NCBI RefSeq assembly: GCF_002812485.1
Contig: NZ_CP025003.1
Coordinates: 4,030,001 to 4,094,000 of the forward strand
Direction: 5' to 3'
From: Dickeya fangzhongdai
GTDB taxonomy: Bacteria; Pseudomonadota; Gammaproteobacteria; Enterobacterales; Enterobacteriaceae
DNA: 64,000 nt
The position numbers and the translations under genes were made by a program. Position 1 is the stretch's first letter. Each line of letters opens with the position of its first letter. Below, piece after piece: positions 1 to 12,377 of this stretch. The notes beneath the pieces were generated by a model, which did not search any database, had not been told where the DNA came from, and was given only the letters and a program-made list of their open reading frames with translations.

Positions 1-1146
1 CGGGTTGCCTTCCGAGCCGGAGGTAAACAGGATGATCGCCGCGTCGTCCGACTGTTGCGGGCGCATGGCGCGCGTCGGGAACAGCAGGTGGAACAGGATC
101 CACAGTTTGTCCGACAGCGTAACGGTATCCTTCAAATCTTCCAGATAGACCCAGTTAGCCTCTTTCACCTGCTGCGGCAGGTAGGTCAACTTGCCTTTCT
201 CCAGAAACTGCCGCGAGGTGACGATGGTTTTAATCCGCGCCGCGGTCATCGCGCTCTGAATCCCTTTCGCCCCGGAAGTATAGTTGAGCATTGCCGGCAC
301 CCGGCTGCCGAGCGACGCGCCGAGGATCGCGGCGGCGGTAACGGTGGCGTTGGGCAGCAGCAACCCGACATGTTCGCGCTCGCCGGTAAAGCGCTGCAAA
401 ATGCGCGACACCCCGAGCGATTTTTTCAGCAATCCGTGGTAGCTGTCTTCCTTCAGGTTGATGTCTTCAATGCACGGCGAGTGGTAGCCGTAACGGGCGC
501 AGGCAGCCAGAAAGGCTTCATATAACGTATGGTGCGGGCGCACCGCCATGCGTGCGTCCATCATGATGCGATGCAACGCTTCTCCCGCCAGCTCGCGGCG
601 TTCGCGCGCCGAAGACGCCACCGGCATCGGCAGCTGGGCCGGCGGTAAAAAATGGAGGGAAATCTGTGGAAACAGACGGCGACGCAACACGCCGCCCAGG
701 CGGCCGAAATGGGTGAACTCCGGTCCTTCGATACGCACCGGCACCACCGTTGCGCCAGCGCGGGCGGCCACAAACGCCGCGCCGCTGTAAATCTTCATCA
801 GTGAACCGGTGACGGAGATACGCCCCTCCGGGAACACCACCACCGGGCGACCCTGCTCCACCAACCGGATCAACTGTTTAATCGCCAGCGGTTTGGTCGG
901 GTCCAGCGGCAAAAAATCAATATACGGTTTCAGCCAGCGCATGAACCAGCGGTCGGTGATGCTGGAATAGACGGCGAACACCGGTTTGCTTTGCACCGGC
1001 AGAAACAGCGCCATCAACATGCCATCAAGGAATGAAACGTGGTTTGGGGTAATCAATATCTTTGACTGCCGGAAACTGCTTTCATCACCCGTGATCTGAA
1101 TGCGGTACAGATGCTTCAGCACCCAGCGTAAAAAGGTATAAATCAT
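1..1146 (-). CDS. aas: Bifunctional acyl-ACP synthetase / 2-acylglycerophosphoethanolamine acyltransferase, 5' part
   Basis: Inner-membrane enzyme that re-acylates 2-acyl-lysophosphatidylethanolamine with fatty acids activated on acyl carrier protein. The reading frame gives 382 residues and runs off the left edge, so about half of the usual ~720-residue protein is visible. The N-terminal domain is a PlsC-type acyltransferase with the HX4D motif in NHVSFLD (H36, D41) and a downstream FPEGR motif. The AMP-binding domain begins after about residue 220, and its phosphate-binding loop TSGSEGNP lies at the very edge. The ATG at 1146 follows a strong Shine-Dalgarno sequence (GGAGGTGGG). aas next to OmrA and galR is the E. 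coli arrangement; here a bgl operon separates them. Family call is secure. Confidence 0.93.
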   Translation of the reverse strand, partial: MIYTFLRWVLKHLYRIQITGDESSFRQSKILITPNHVSFLDGMLMALFLPVQSKPVFAVYSSITDRWFMRWLKPYIDFLPLDPTKPLAIKQLIRLVEQGRPVVVFPEGRISVTGSLMKIYSGAAFVAARAGATVVPVRIEGPEFTHFGRLGGVLRRRLFPQISLHFLPPAQLPMPVASSARERRELAGEALHRIMMDARMAVRPHHTLYEAFLAACARYGYHSPCIEDINLKEDSYHGLLKKSLGVSRILQRFTGEREHVGLLLPNATVTAAAILGASLGSRVPAMLNYTSGAKGIQSAMTAARIKTIVTSRQFLEKGKLTYLPQQVKEANWVYLEDLKDTVTLSDKLWILFHLLFPTRAMRPQQSDDAAIILFTSGSEGNP

Positions 1147-1408
1147 CCCACCTCCCTATGTGTAAACAGTAACCCAGTCCGGTTTGGACCCACATACCGC
1201 CGATGGTTCATGGTCGCTCGCTCCCATCGATTGTTCACTTTCGCCGTCGGCATAACCGCGACGTCGGGATAGCGCGCGCCCCCCCCCATCAACGGGTTCA
1301 CCATACCATAAACCGCACCAACATTAGCGATGAAAACACCGCCGGAATCAGCGGCAATAGGGAGTAAAAAAACGGCCGAAAATCATCAGACTGCGGCGGG
1401 GAAAGATC

Positions 1409-1427
1409 GGGCGGGTGCGGCCCGCCC
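1409..1427 (-). terminator. Possible terminator of the bgl operon
   Basis: A perfect 7-bp GC stem (GGGCGGG / CCCGCCC) with a 5-nt loop lies 13 bp past the stop of the last bgl gene. On the minus strand it is followed only by GATCTTT, so the U-tract is weak. The rest of the gap to aas shows nothing else I can name. Confidence 0.35.
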
Positions 1428-1439
1428 AGGGGAAAGGGG

Positions 1440-2846
<1,407 letters not shown>

Positions 2847-2891
2847 TTACATGTCCGGTAAAGCCGACGGCCCGCGCCGCCGGCGTCTGGG

Positions 2892-6297
<3,406 letters not shown>

Positions 6298-6317
6298 AAC
6301 AATTCCTCTTTCCAGAA

Positions 6318-6441
6318 AGAAATCTTACGATTTCTGCAACAACCGCACGGTATTTACCGTGGCGCCTTGTTCCTCTGGGGTTTGCCTGCGTCAGCGGATA
6401 TCGCCTCGTCTCCGACGAATCGCCACTGCCAGTAACAAGCC
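6318..6441 (-). promoter_or_regulatory. Second RAT-like antitermination leader, between bglG and bglF
   Basis: On the minus strand the 5' half of a BglG-type ribonucleic antiterminator (GGCTTGTTACTG, 6441-6430) and its 3' half (CGCAGGCAAACCCC, 6390-6377) are both present. They are separated by a loop of about 39 nt instead of the usual 5-8, and the loop itself can fold. Downstream come a CACGGTA-AA-TACCGTG hairpin (6346-6361) and an AGAAATC-GTAA-GATTTCT hairpin (6318-6335). A terminator here would match the E. coli bgl layout, where terminators flank bglG on both sides. The expanded loop makes its function uncertain. Confidence 0.5.
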
Positions 6442-6455
6442 TATTCGGAATGATT

Positions 6456-6650
6456 TATACCCTTTATACTTCAAGTTGCCGGTGTGTTGGCTGCCCTCAT
6501 TCACCCCGGTCACTTACTTATGTAAGCTCCCGGGGATTCATTCGGTTGCCGCGTTACAAGGCTCTTATGAGCCTTGCCCTAAAGGGCCAACGCGTTGCGT
6601 TGTTCAAAACGCAGAACGTTTTGTCCTGCAACTCGAATTATTTTGGGTAA
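6456..6650. repeat. ERIC element with internal insertion
   Basis: The core GTCACTTACTTATGTAAGCT followed by CCCGGGGATTCA is the hallmark of enterobacterial repetitive intergenic consensus elements. The ends form an imperfect inverted repeat (TATACCCTTTATACTTCAAG on the left; the complement of CGAATTATTTTGGGTA on the right). At about 195 bp it exceeds the standard ~127 bp because about 70 bp sit between the core and the right end. The right end overlaps the 3' end of bglG and supplies its stop codon. Confidence 0.85.
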
Positions 6651-7479
6651 GATAATGAATCATATTATCGATATGAATGGTTAGGTAGAGTTTCTCCGAA
6701 TTGGTCATGGTGTGTTGGTAGTTTTTTTTGATAAAGGTATTGATGGCTTCCACACAGCCCAGCGTTTTTTGATAGCGTTGCTGAACCATGGTAAATAAAT
6801 CGCCGTCGTCATTATCCAGCGAAGCGCCTTCCACCACCCGTTGAGAAAAAAACTTCAGGTGGGTAATGAAGCGGTAATAATTGCCGTTGTTTTCATCCAG
6901 CGGCACCTGAAAATAATATTTGACGATATTCTGCACCTGATAAATCAGCTGCGTAATCTGCTTCATATTACCGATATTGTCGCCAAGCTCGGCATTGACG
7001 ATATGCAACGCAATACTGCATGCCTCATCTTCCGGCAGAGTGACGCCCAGCGTTTCCCGTATCAACGCGAGCGCTTGCTCCGCCACGGCATACTCTTGCT
7101 TGTAGAAGTGGCGCACTTCCCAATGCAGCGGGTTCTGAATCAGGGTGCCGTTGCGCTGGCACTGCAGGGCAAACGCGAGGTGGTCGGCCAGCGTGACGTA
7201 AATGCCTTCGCTCAGTTTCTGCTGTAGTTGCTTTTTCACCGTTTCGACAATGTCGCTGGTCAGTTGCAATATTTCCAGCGGGACTTCCTGCGCCAGGTCC
7301 TTAAAACGCGCGGAAATGACGTTATCCTGCAAACGGAATATTTTTTCCACCCGCGGCATTTCCACATCCTGCCCGGTTCGGGAATGAAAACCCAATCCGC
7401 AGCCGGTCAAGATAAGCTCCTGCCCCTGATTGTCGGTAACGCTGACTACATTATTATTCAGGACTTGAGTTATCTTCAT
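6604..7479 (-). CDS. bglG: BglG-family transcription antiterminator
   Basis: RNA-binding antiterminator of about 291 residues that lets polymerase read through the leader terminators of the bgl operon when the inducing sugar is present. Domain order is an N-terminal co-antiterminator RNA-binding domain (about 1-55, MKITQVLNNNVVSV), PRD1 (about 65-170) and PRD2 (about 175-278). Conserved regulatory histidines are visible in LADHLAFALQ, SIALHIVNAE, ITHLKFF and LTIHIDNMIHY. The start at 7479 has AGGGGA at good spacing; an in-frame extension upstream is not needed and would run through the leader hairpin. The last dozen residues (NNSSCRTKRSAF) are encoded by the right end of the ERIC element, so the native C-terminus has been replaced or extended. 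The core domains are intact. Confidence 0.92.
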   Translation of the reverse strand: MKITQVLNNNVVSVTDNQGQELILTGCGLGFHSRTGQDVEMPRVEKIFRLQDNVISARFKDLAQEVPLEILQLTSDIVETVKKQLQQKLSEGIYVTLADHLAFALQCQRNGTLIQNPLHWEVRHFYKQEYAVAEQALALIRETLGVTLPEDEACSIALHIVNAELGDNIGNMKQITQLIYQVQNIVKYYFQVPLDENNGNYYRFITHLKFFSQRVVEGASLDNDDGDLFTMVQQRYQKTLGCVEAINTFIKKNYQHTMTNSEKLYLTIHIDNMIHYLTQNNSSCRTKRSAF

Positions 7480-7491
7480 CGCATTTCCCCT

Positions 7492-7593
7492 GAAAACAGA
7501 AACGGGCAAAACGTAAATACAGCAGACGGCGAAGTCATTCGACTTCATACGATTGCTGCACTTATGTTTTGCCCGCCGAACGGTAACAAGCCT
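7492..7593 (-). promoter_or_regulatory. bgl operon leader: RAT site overlapping a terminator
   Basis: On the minus strand GGCTTGTTACCGTTCGGCGG followed by GCAAAAC (7592-7566) matches the BglG/LicT antiterminator consensus. Its 3' part, GGGCAAAAC, can instead pair with GTTTTGCCC (7512-7504), which is followed by the U-rich GTTTCTGTTTT. The interior of that long hairpin is stabilised by CAGCA/TGCTG and GAAGTC/GACTTC pairings. The two structures exclude each other, which is the classic antitermination switch. The leader ends just before the Shine-Dalgarno sequence of bglG. Confidence 0.85.
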
Positions 7594-7714
7594 TATGCAA
7601 TGAGCAAAAACTATCACCCGCTATTTTTGGCGTCAATCGCGCCTCTGACAGGTGGCAGGATTTATTTTTTATTTGTGACAAGGGTATTATTTTCCCGCCT
7701 GTCGGAACGCAGGC

Positions 7715-7806
7715 AAAAAAAAACCTACGCATCCGCGTAGGTTGGTGCAATTTGAATGGTTCAATGTGGAGAACACATCGATTTGTCACCCATCAATACC
7801 TCTGGG
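7715..7806 (-). ncRNA. omrA: OmrA/OmrB-family small RNA
   Basis: The 5' end CCCAGAGGTATTGATGGGTG and the 3' part TTGCACCAACCTACGCGGAT, followed by GCGTAGG and nine Ts, closely match E. coli OmrA/OmrB. In that family the conserved 5' end base-pairs with outer-membrane protein and regulator mRNAs (ompT, cirA, fecA, ompR, csgD), and the terminator hairpin binds Hfq. The central part is different, as expected for the family. A TAGAGT box 7 nt upstream of the 5' end could be the -10. The position between aas and galR is also the E. coli position. Only one copy is present, where E. coli has two in tandem. Confidence 0.92.
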
Positions 7807-8004
7807 ACTTGTTACTCTAAAGAGAGTCATCCCGAATCACTAGCGCAGAATCGAAAGATAAACGTTCGAAGTGCAACCAACTGTAAAATTCTCGAGTGAG
7901 CTGTAATAAAGCCGTGAAAAACAACGGTTGTCATGCAATTCGGCCGACTTTACCGGCCGACGCCGACCAGAATTCAGCCGGCGGACGATCGCCGCTCGGG
8001 CTGG

Positions 8005-8907
8005 CTATAACGCCAGCCAGATCAGCGCCGCAATACCGCCGAACAACGTCCACTTCACCAGATAGTAAACCGGCTTGTTCCAGCTTTTCAGCCGTTTGCC
8101 CACTTTTCTGATCGCATAGACATAGCGGAAGATCCGGTTAATCCCGCCGGTGCGATCCGCGTCGGTATTAGGCGCAGCCGCCGCGCTCATCAGATTGCGC
8201 CCCACCCAGTGATTGATCGCCTGCGCCCAGCGATAGCGCATCGGCCGTTCGATATCGCAAAACAGGATCAGCCGATTCTGACCGCTGGTGTTTTCCGCAT
8301 AATGAATATAGGTTTCGTCGAACAGCACGCCTTCGCCATCACGCCAGCTGTAGCGCTCGCCGTCGACCTCGATAAAACAGCGATCGTCATTGGGCGTCTT
8401 CAGCCCCAGATGGTAACGCAGCGAACCGGCGTACGGGTCGCGGTGGCGCGGCAAACGACTGCCATCCGGCAGGGTGGCGAACATCGCCGCCTTTACCGAC
8501 GGCAGTGAACGCAGCAACGCCGTAGTATTGGGGCACATCACATCCGCGGACGGATGAGCATCCTCATACCATTTCAGGTAGAACCGTTTCCAGCCGGTCT
8601 TAAAGAACGAGTTGAAACCGGCGTCGTTATAGCGATCCGACGCTTTGATTTCCTGCATTGCCAGCAGCTTTTCCCCCTCTTCCCGGATCATCGGCCAGTT
8701 CTCCTGCAACACCGCCAGTTCGGGGAAATGGCCGGGCCTGAGATACGGCGTCACCGGGACGCGGGAAAACAAGTACATAAAGCCGTTGAGCGGCGCGGTA
8801 AAGGTCGAGTGATCCGACAGTTGGCGCCAGAACTTATAACGTACGCGACCACGAAAGTGGACATAGGCGACCGCCAGAATAAACACCATCAGAATGACAT
8901 ATTTCAT
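8005..8907 (-). CDS. lpxO: LpxO-type lipid A 2-hydroxylase (Fe(II)/2-oxoglutarate dioxygenase)
   Basis: Membrane-anchored dioxygenase that adds a 2-hydroxyl to the secondary acyl chain of lipid A. The 300-residue length equals that of the family. A single transmembrane segment occupies about residues 3-18, and a second hydrophobic stretch is at the C-terminus. The aspartyl/asparaginyl beta-hydroxylase fold shows the iron ligands HRDPYAG (HxD) and the distal His in FDETYIHYAEN, with the 2-oxoglutarate Arg in QNRLILF. The ATG at 8907 has AGGGAAG eight bases upstream; a longer in-frame start (8979) adds residues not seen in the family. It sits alone between omrA and galR. Two PhoP-box-like sequences lie upstream. 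Confidence 0.9.
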   Translation of the reverse strand: MKYVILMVFILAVAYVHFRGRVRYKFWRQLSDHSTFTAPLNGFMYLFSRVPVTPYLRPGHFPELAVLQENWPMIREEGEKLLAMQEIKASDRYNDAGFNSFFKTGWKRFYLKWYEDAHPSADVMCPNTTALLRSLPSVKAAMFATLPDGSRLPRHRDPYAGSLRYHLGLKTPNDDRCFIEVDGERYSWRDGEGVLFDETYIHYAENTSGQNRLILFCDIERPMRYRWAQAINHWVGRNLMSAAAAPNTDADRTGGINRIFRYVYAIRKVGKRLKSWNKPVYYLVKWTLFGGIAALIWLAL

Positions 8908-9038
8908 GCAGTGACTTCCCTGAGAGCGATGAGCCCATCCTGCCCGCATGGGAAAGGCCGGCCTACTTTCCGGCGTCATTCCCGATACAGAGCATCAGCA
9001 CCCGGCGCAGGATGACGGCTCGTTGAAGAAACACATTT

Positions 9039-9080
9039 ATAACGCATGACAAACAACACATTCATAACCTATGGCAAACA
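9039..9080 (-). promoter_or_regulatory. Two tandem PhoP-box-like sites upstream of lpxO
   Basis: On the minus strand TGTTTGCCATAGGTTAT (9080-9064) and TGTTTGTCATGCGTTAT (9055-9039) are near-copies 25 bp apart. Each has the hexamer-5-nt-hexamer layout of the PhoP box, with imperfect second hexamers. lpxO is PhoP-regulated in Salmonella. The 8908-9244 gap otherwise only holds the divergent lpxO and galR promoters. Confidence 0.4.
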
Positions 9081-9244
9081 ACGCATTTACGTTTCACCAA
9101 TATTGCTGCCGGGGAGAATATGACGACGCGCCGACAGCGAAAGTTGCGATCCCCGCCTCTTGCGGCTGCGGCTTAATTCCGTGACACTCTGGCAGTCACT
9201 TGATTCAGCGCACCATTTCACATCAGGAACAACAGGAAACCTCC

Positions 9245-10255
9245 ATGGCCACCATTAAGGACGTCGCCAGGCTGGCTGGCGTGTCGGTCGCAACCGTGTC
9301 GCGCGTCATCAACGATTCGCCGAAAGCCAGCGCACAGGCGCGCAACGCCGTACTGCAGGCCATGCAGCAGTTGCAATACCATCCGAACGCCAACGCCCGC
9401 GCGCTGGCCCAGCAATCCACCGAAACGCTGGGGCTGGTGGTGTCCGACGTATCCGATCCCTTTTTCGGCACGATGGTCAAAGCGGTGGAGCAGGAGGCTT
9501 ATCGCACCGGCAACTTCCTGCTGATAGGCAATGGCTACCACGTGGCGCACAAGGAGCGTCAGGCGATCGAACAGCTGATTCGCCACCGCTGCGCGGCGCT
9601 GGTGGTCCACGCTAAAATGCTGCCGGATGAGGAACTCACGCAACTGATGGAACAGATTCCGGGCATGGTGCTGATCAATCGCATCCTGCCGGGGTATGAA
9701 GCGCGCTGCGTGGCGCTGGATAACCGCTACGGCGCCTGGCTGGCGACCCGACACCTGATCCTGCAAGGGCATCGTCAGATCGGCATCCTGTGTTCCAACC
9801 ACGCCATCTCCGACGCCGATGACCGTCTGGCCGGCTACCGGGACGCGCTGGCCGAGCACGCGATTCCGCTGGATGAGCAGTTGATCGCCTACGGCGAACC
9901 GGACGAAAGCGGCGGCGAAGCCGCGATGATCACGCTGCTGGAACGCGGCCGCCCGCTGACCGCGCTGAGCTGCTACAACGACCCGATGGCCGCCGGCGCG
10001 CTGGCGGTGCTGAGCGATAACGGCATTGAGGTGCCGCGGGATATGTCGCTGATCGGCTTCGATGATGTGCTGCTGTCGCGTTACCTGCGCCCGCGCCTTA
10101 CCACTATCCGCTACCCGATTACCGCAATGGCGACGCAGGCGGCGCAGATTGCGCTGGCGCTGGCCAACGACACACCGCTGCCCAACGCCATCAACCTGTT
10201 CCACCCGACGCTGATCCGCCGTCATTCCGTCGCCAGTTTGAATAATGGGCACTAA
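9245..10255 (+). CDS. galR: Galactose operon repressor GalR
   Basis: LacI-family repressor of galactose uptake and metabolism genes, released by galactose. The 336 residues begin MATIKDVARLAGVSVATVSR, the helix-turn-helix, followed by the hinge helix NANARALAQQ and a periplasmic-binding-protein-like core. The sequence follows E. coli GalR closely throughout (for example VSDPFFG, NGYH, RHRCAALVVHAKM, CYNDPMAAGA, GFDDVLLSRY). I chose the ATG at 9245 because the protein then starts as in E. coli and AGGAAA precedes it; the frame is open 15 codons further upstream. Position near aas, omrA and lysA supports orthology. Confidence 0.96.
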   Translation: MATIKDVARLAGVSVATVSRVINDSPKASAQARNAVLQAMQQLQYHPNANARALAQQSTETLGLVVSDVSDPFFGTMVKAVEQEAYRTGNFLLIGNGYHVAHKERQAIEQLIRHRCAALVVHAKMLPDEELTQLMEQIPGMVLINRILPGYEARCVALDNRYGAWLATRHLILQGHRQIGILCSNHAISDADDRLAGYRDALAEHAIPLDEQLIAYGEPDESGGEAAMITLLERGRPLTALSCYNDPMAAGALAVLSDNGIEVPRDMSLIGFDDVLLSRYLRPRLTTIRYPITAMATQAAQIALALANDTPLPNAINLFHPTLIRRHSVASLNNGH

Positions 10256-10328
10256 TGGTGCGTCAAGGCTGTTAACAAACAGCCACGTTGTCTCACTAAT
10301 AATGGATTTATATCTGGTTGGTGAATGG

Positions 10329-10581
10329 TTTCGTGCGGGATAACCGGTGTCGTTTCCTTGTTGCTTCATCGCACGCACGACAAGGAGAGGTGCAAGCGCC
10401 ACCTCTCCTTGACCACTGGCTAAGGGCTAAACCGTGCCGCTAACGCGGTGCCTTCGGCATTCGTCTTCGCTGTTCGGACCGCCCGTGACGTGCTCCCGAC
10501 ACGGCACGGGCTTGCGCGGCTTCCCTGCCGCGCATCCGGCGAAGCCGCCTGCCTCAGCACGGTTTTTGACGCCGGAAAACC
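10329..10581 (+). repeat. Structured dispersed repeat, copy A
   Basis: About 253 bp beginning TTTCGTGCGGGATAACCGG, related over its whole length to copies at 39702-39957 and 50179-50440. It contains an 11-bp perfect stem (AAGGAGAGGTG 10382-10392 / CACCTCTCCTT 10400-10410) and a second stem (GCCCGTG 10491-10497 / CACGGGC 10505-10511). Both stems differ from copies B and C by paired changes. Short reading frames inside it are by-products. It lies at the border between galR and the accessory PTS block. Confidence 0.8.
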
Positions 10582-10624
10582 CATCATATAAGCCGTCATT
10601 GGTTAGACTTGCCAACGAAATAGA

Positions 10625-11098
10625 TTACCTTAACGCGCGGTGATACAACCGCACCATTTTGTCGGGGTACTCCGGCGCGTCGCCGAGATAGCGCCAGCCG
10701 TGGCGTTCGTAGTAACCGCTGAAATCGGCGTAGAGATAGAGATCGTCAAAGCCGCGCTCGCGGCTGAATTCCACCACAAAGCGCTGTAGCTCGGCGCCCA
10801 GCCCGCGATCGCGGTAGCGCTCGTCCACATAAAGCGCCGCCAGCCAGGGCGTCAGATCCTGCCGGCTGATCAGATCGCAACGCCACAGCCCGACGGTGCC
10901 CACCAGTCGCTCGCCTTCCAGCGCCACAAACGTCAGCGGCAACGCCCGTTTGTCCATGCTGTGATGCACGACGCTGGCAAAAAAGTCCCGACTCAGCCCG
11001 TCGCCAAACGCCTGCCACAGCCAGTCGACGACCTGGGTTTCAAAATGCGGGTAATCCGCCAGATAGCCAATCGTTGGCTGAGATTCCATCGTCGTCAT
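10625..11098 (-). CDS. GNAT-family N-acetyltransferase
   Basis: A 157-residue acetyltransferase-fold protein. The acetyl-CoA-binding motif A is visible as ALYVDERYRDRGLGAELQ (about residues 88-105), followed by the motif-B-like YLYADFSGYYERHGWRYLG near the C-terminus. The substrate is unknown. The ATG at 11098 is three bases after the stop of the GntR regulator, so the two are translationally close and probably co-transcribed. An ATG three codons further in is an alternative start. No cysteine-rich or membrane segment is seen. Confidence 0.8.
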   Translation of the reverse strand: MTTMESQPTIGYLADYPHFETQVVDWLWQAFGDGLSRDFFASVVHHSMDKRALPLTFVALEGERLVGTVGLWRCDLISRQDLTPWLAALYVDERYRDRGLGAELQRFVVEFSRERGFDDLYLYADFSGYYERHGWRYLGDAPEYPDKMVRLYHRALR

Positions 11099-11101
11099 GC
11101 G

Positions 11102-11869
11102 TCAGACCAGTTTTCCCTGAAAGATCGGTACCGAGTCGAACAGGTAGCCGTCAAATTCCGGCGCTTCGGCGTCGGAAATCTCCATCAGCGTGGTTTTGAC
11201 GTTTTCCAGATGCTGCCACATCGCCTGATAAGAACCGCTGACGTCCCGACGGCGCAGCGCCGCCAGTATCGTCTGGTGGTCCGCCAGCCATTTCAGCCGG
11301 TAGCCGTGGTTGCCGACATGGCTGTAAAGCTGCTGCCAGATGGGGCTTTCGTCCCGGCAGGACCAGATATTGCTGACCGTTTCCAGCAACATCTGGTTTT
11401 GGGTGGCGCCCGCCACCTGCAGATGAAAGATTTTGTCGAAATCGCTGCGGTAATCGTTGGCGGCGATGGCCGCCTGCTCCTGCTCCAGCGTATGCCGCAG
11501 GGTGTCGATGTCATTACGGGTCGCCATGCGGGCGGCAAAGGCGGCGATATTGCTTTCCAGCAACTGACGCGCCTGCAGCATTTCAAACGCGCCGATGCGG
11601 TTTTGCGCATTGGGAGACGGCTCTTCCGCCGACGGCACGCGCAGCACGTACACGCCCGACCCCTGGCGGATATCCACCGTGCCTTCCAGCTCCAGCATCA
11701 GCAACGCTTCACGCACGATGGTACGGCTGACGCCGTAAGTTTCCGCGATATTCCGCTCCGGCGGAAGACGCGACCCGACCGGGTACTCCCCCTGCTGGAT
11801 TTTCTCCCTCAGGTCACACCCTATCTCCTGGTATTGCTTTCTTTCTTGTAGAACCACAACCTTCGCCAC
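11102..11869 (-). CDS. GntR/FadR-family regulator of the ExuR/UxuR subgroup
   Basis: DNA-binding repressor with an N-terminal winged helix (about 8-75; RLPPERNIAETYGVSRTIVR) and a C-terminal FCD ligand domain (about 95-240). The end AMWQHLENVK...FDGYLFDSVP is shared with E. coli UxuR and ExuR, the hexuronate repressors. I chose GTG at 11869, preceded by AGGGTGG, which gives 255 residues, the family length; an ATG at 11953 would add 28 residues of unlikely sequence. It is not near hexuronate genes. Three palindromes of the ExuR/UxuR-operator type lie upstream of the nearby PTS genes, so it probably controls those (inference). Confidence 0.82.
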   Translation of the reverse strand: MAKVVVLQERKQYQEIGCDLREKIQQGEYPVGSRLPPERNIAETYGVSRTIVREALLMLELEGTVDIRQGSGVYVLRVPSAEEPSPNAQNRIGAFEMLQARQLLESNIAAFAARMATRNDIDTLRHTLEQEQAAIAANDYRSDFDKIFHLQVAGATQNQMLLETVSNIWSCRDESPIWQQLYSHVGNHGYRLKWLADHQTILAALRRRDVSGSYQAMWQHLENVKTTLMEISDAEAPEFDGYLFDSVPIFQGKLV

Positions 11870-12000
11870 AATGCCACCCTGAACGGCCGAGAATTGAACA
11901 CCGCTGCCGCCCCGACGCGGGGCCGGATACCAGGCTGCGCGCCCCTGAATCATCGCCTCGCCGGCACGGCGCGCGCATTCGTCAGGGGCTACAGCCTAAA

Positions 12001-12031
12001 CGCGGACCGGGGTCTGCACCACCGGTCCGCG
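12001..12031 (-). terminator. Terminator of the second PTS operon
   Basis: A 10-bp GC-rich perfect stem (CGCGGACCGG 12001-12010 / CCGGTCCGCG 12022-12031) begins about 20 bp beyond the EIIB stop and on the minus strand is followed by TTTA. It separates the PTS operon from the GntR gene. Confidence 0.6.
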
Positions 12032-12050
12032 CTTTACAGCAATCAGGGGC

Positions 12051-12368
12051 TCAGTTTACCAAACTCAGCGCCTGATCGAGTACCTTTGCGCCGTTCAGGG
12101 TGCCGTAGGCCACCGAGTCGATCACCGCAATCGGAATCTGGTACTCGTCGGTCAGTTTCTTGTTTTCCGCCAGCTTGAAGCGCACCTGCGGCCCAAGCAG
12201 CACCGCAATGATATCGTCGCCGTAGGTTTGCAGTTCATCCCGCAGGTTCTGTTCGGGAATGGCGTAAATCTGGTATTCCATGCCGCGCGCCGTCGCTTCT
12301 TTTTCCATTTTGGTCACCACCAGCGACGTGGACATGCCTGCCGAGCAGGCCAGTACGATCCGTTTCAT
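12051..12368 (-). CDS. PTS lactose/cellobiose-type EIIB
   Basis: Cytosolic phosphocarrier of 105 residues that passes phosphate from EIIA to the sugar held by EIIC. The active-site cysteine is C8 in the loop ACSAGMSTS, as in the Lac/Cel family. The length is normal for a free-standing EIIB. It is the last gene of the minus-strand operon EIIC-GH1-EIIB, nine bases after the GH1 gene, with GGGGGA before the ATG. EIIA is encoded divergently at 15436. The sugar is probably a beta-glucoside or beta-galactoside, judging from the GH1 gene; it cannot be narrowed further. Confidence 0.92.
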   Translation of the reverse strand: MKRIVLACSAGMSTSLVVTKMEKEATARGMEYQIYAIPEQNLRDELQTYGDDIIAVLLGPQVRFKLAENKKLTDEYQIPIAVIDSVAYGTLNGAKVLDQALSLVN

Positions 12369-12377
12369 CTTTCCCCC

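Noticed and set aside
7807..8004. A second OmrA/B copy upstream of the one found
   Set aside because: I searched for the CCCAGAGG start and a terminator hairpin on the minus strand and saw neither.
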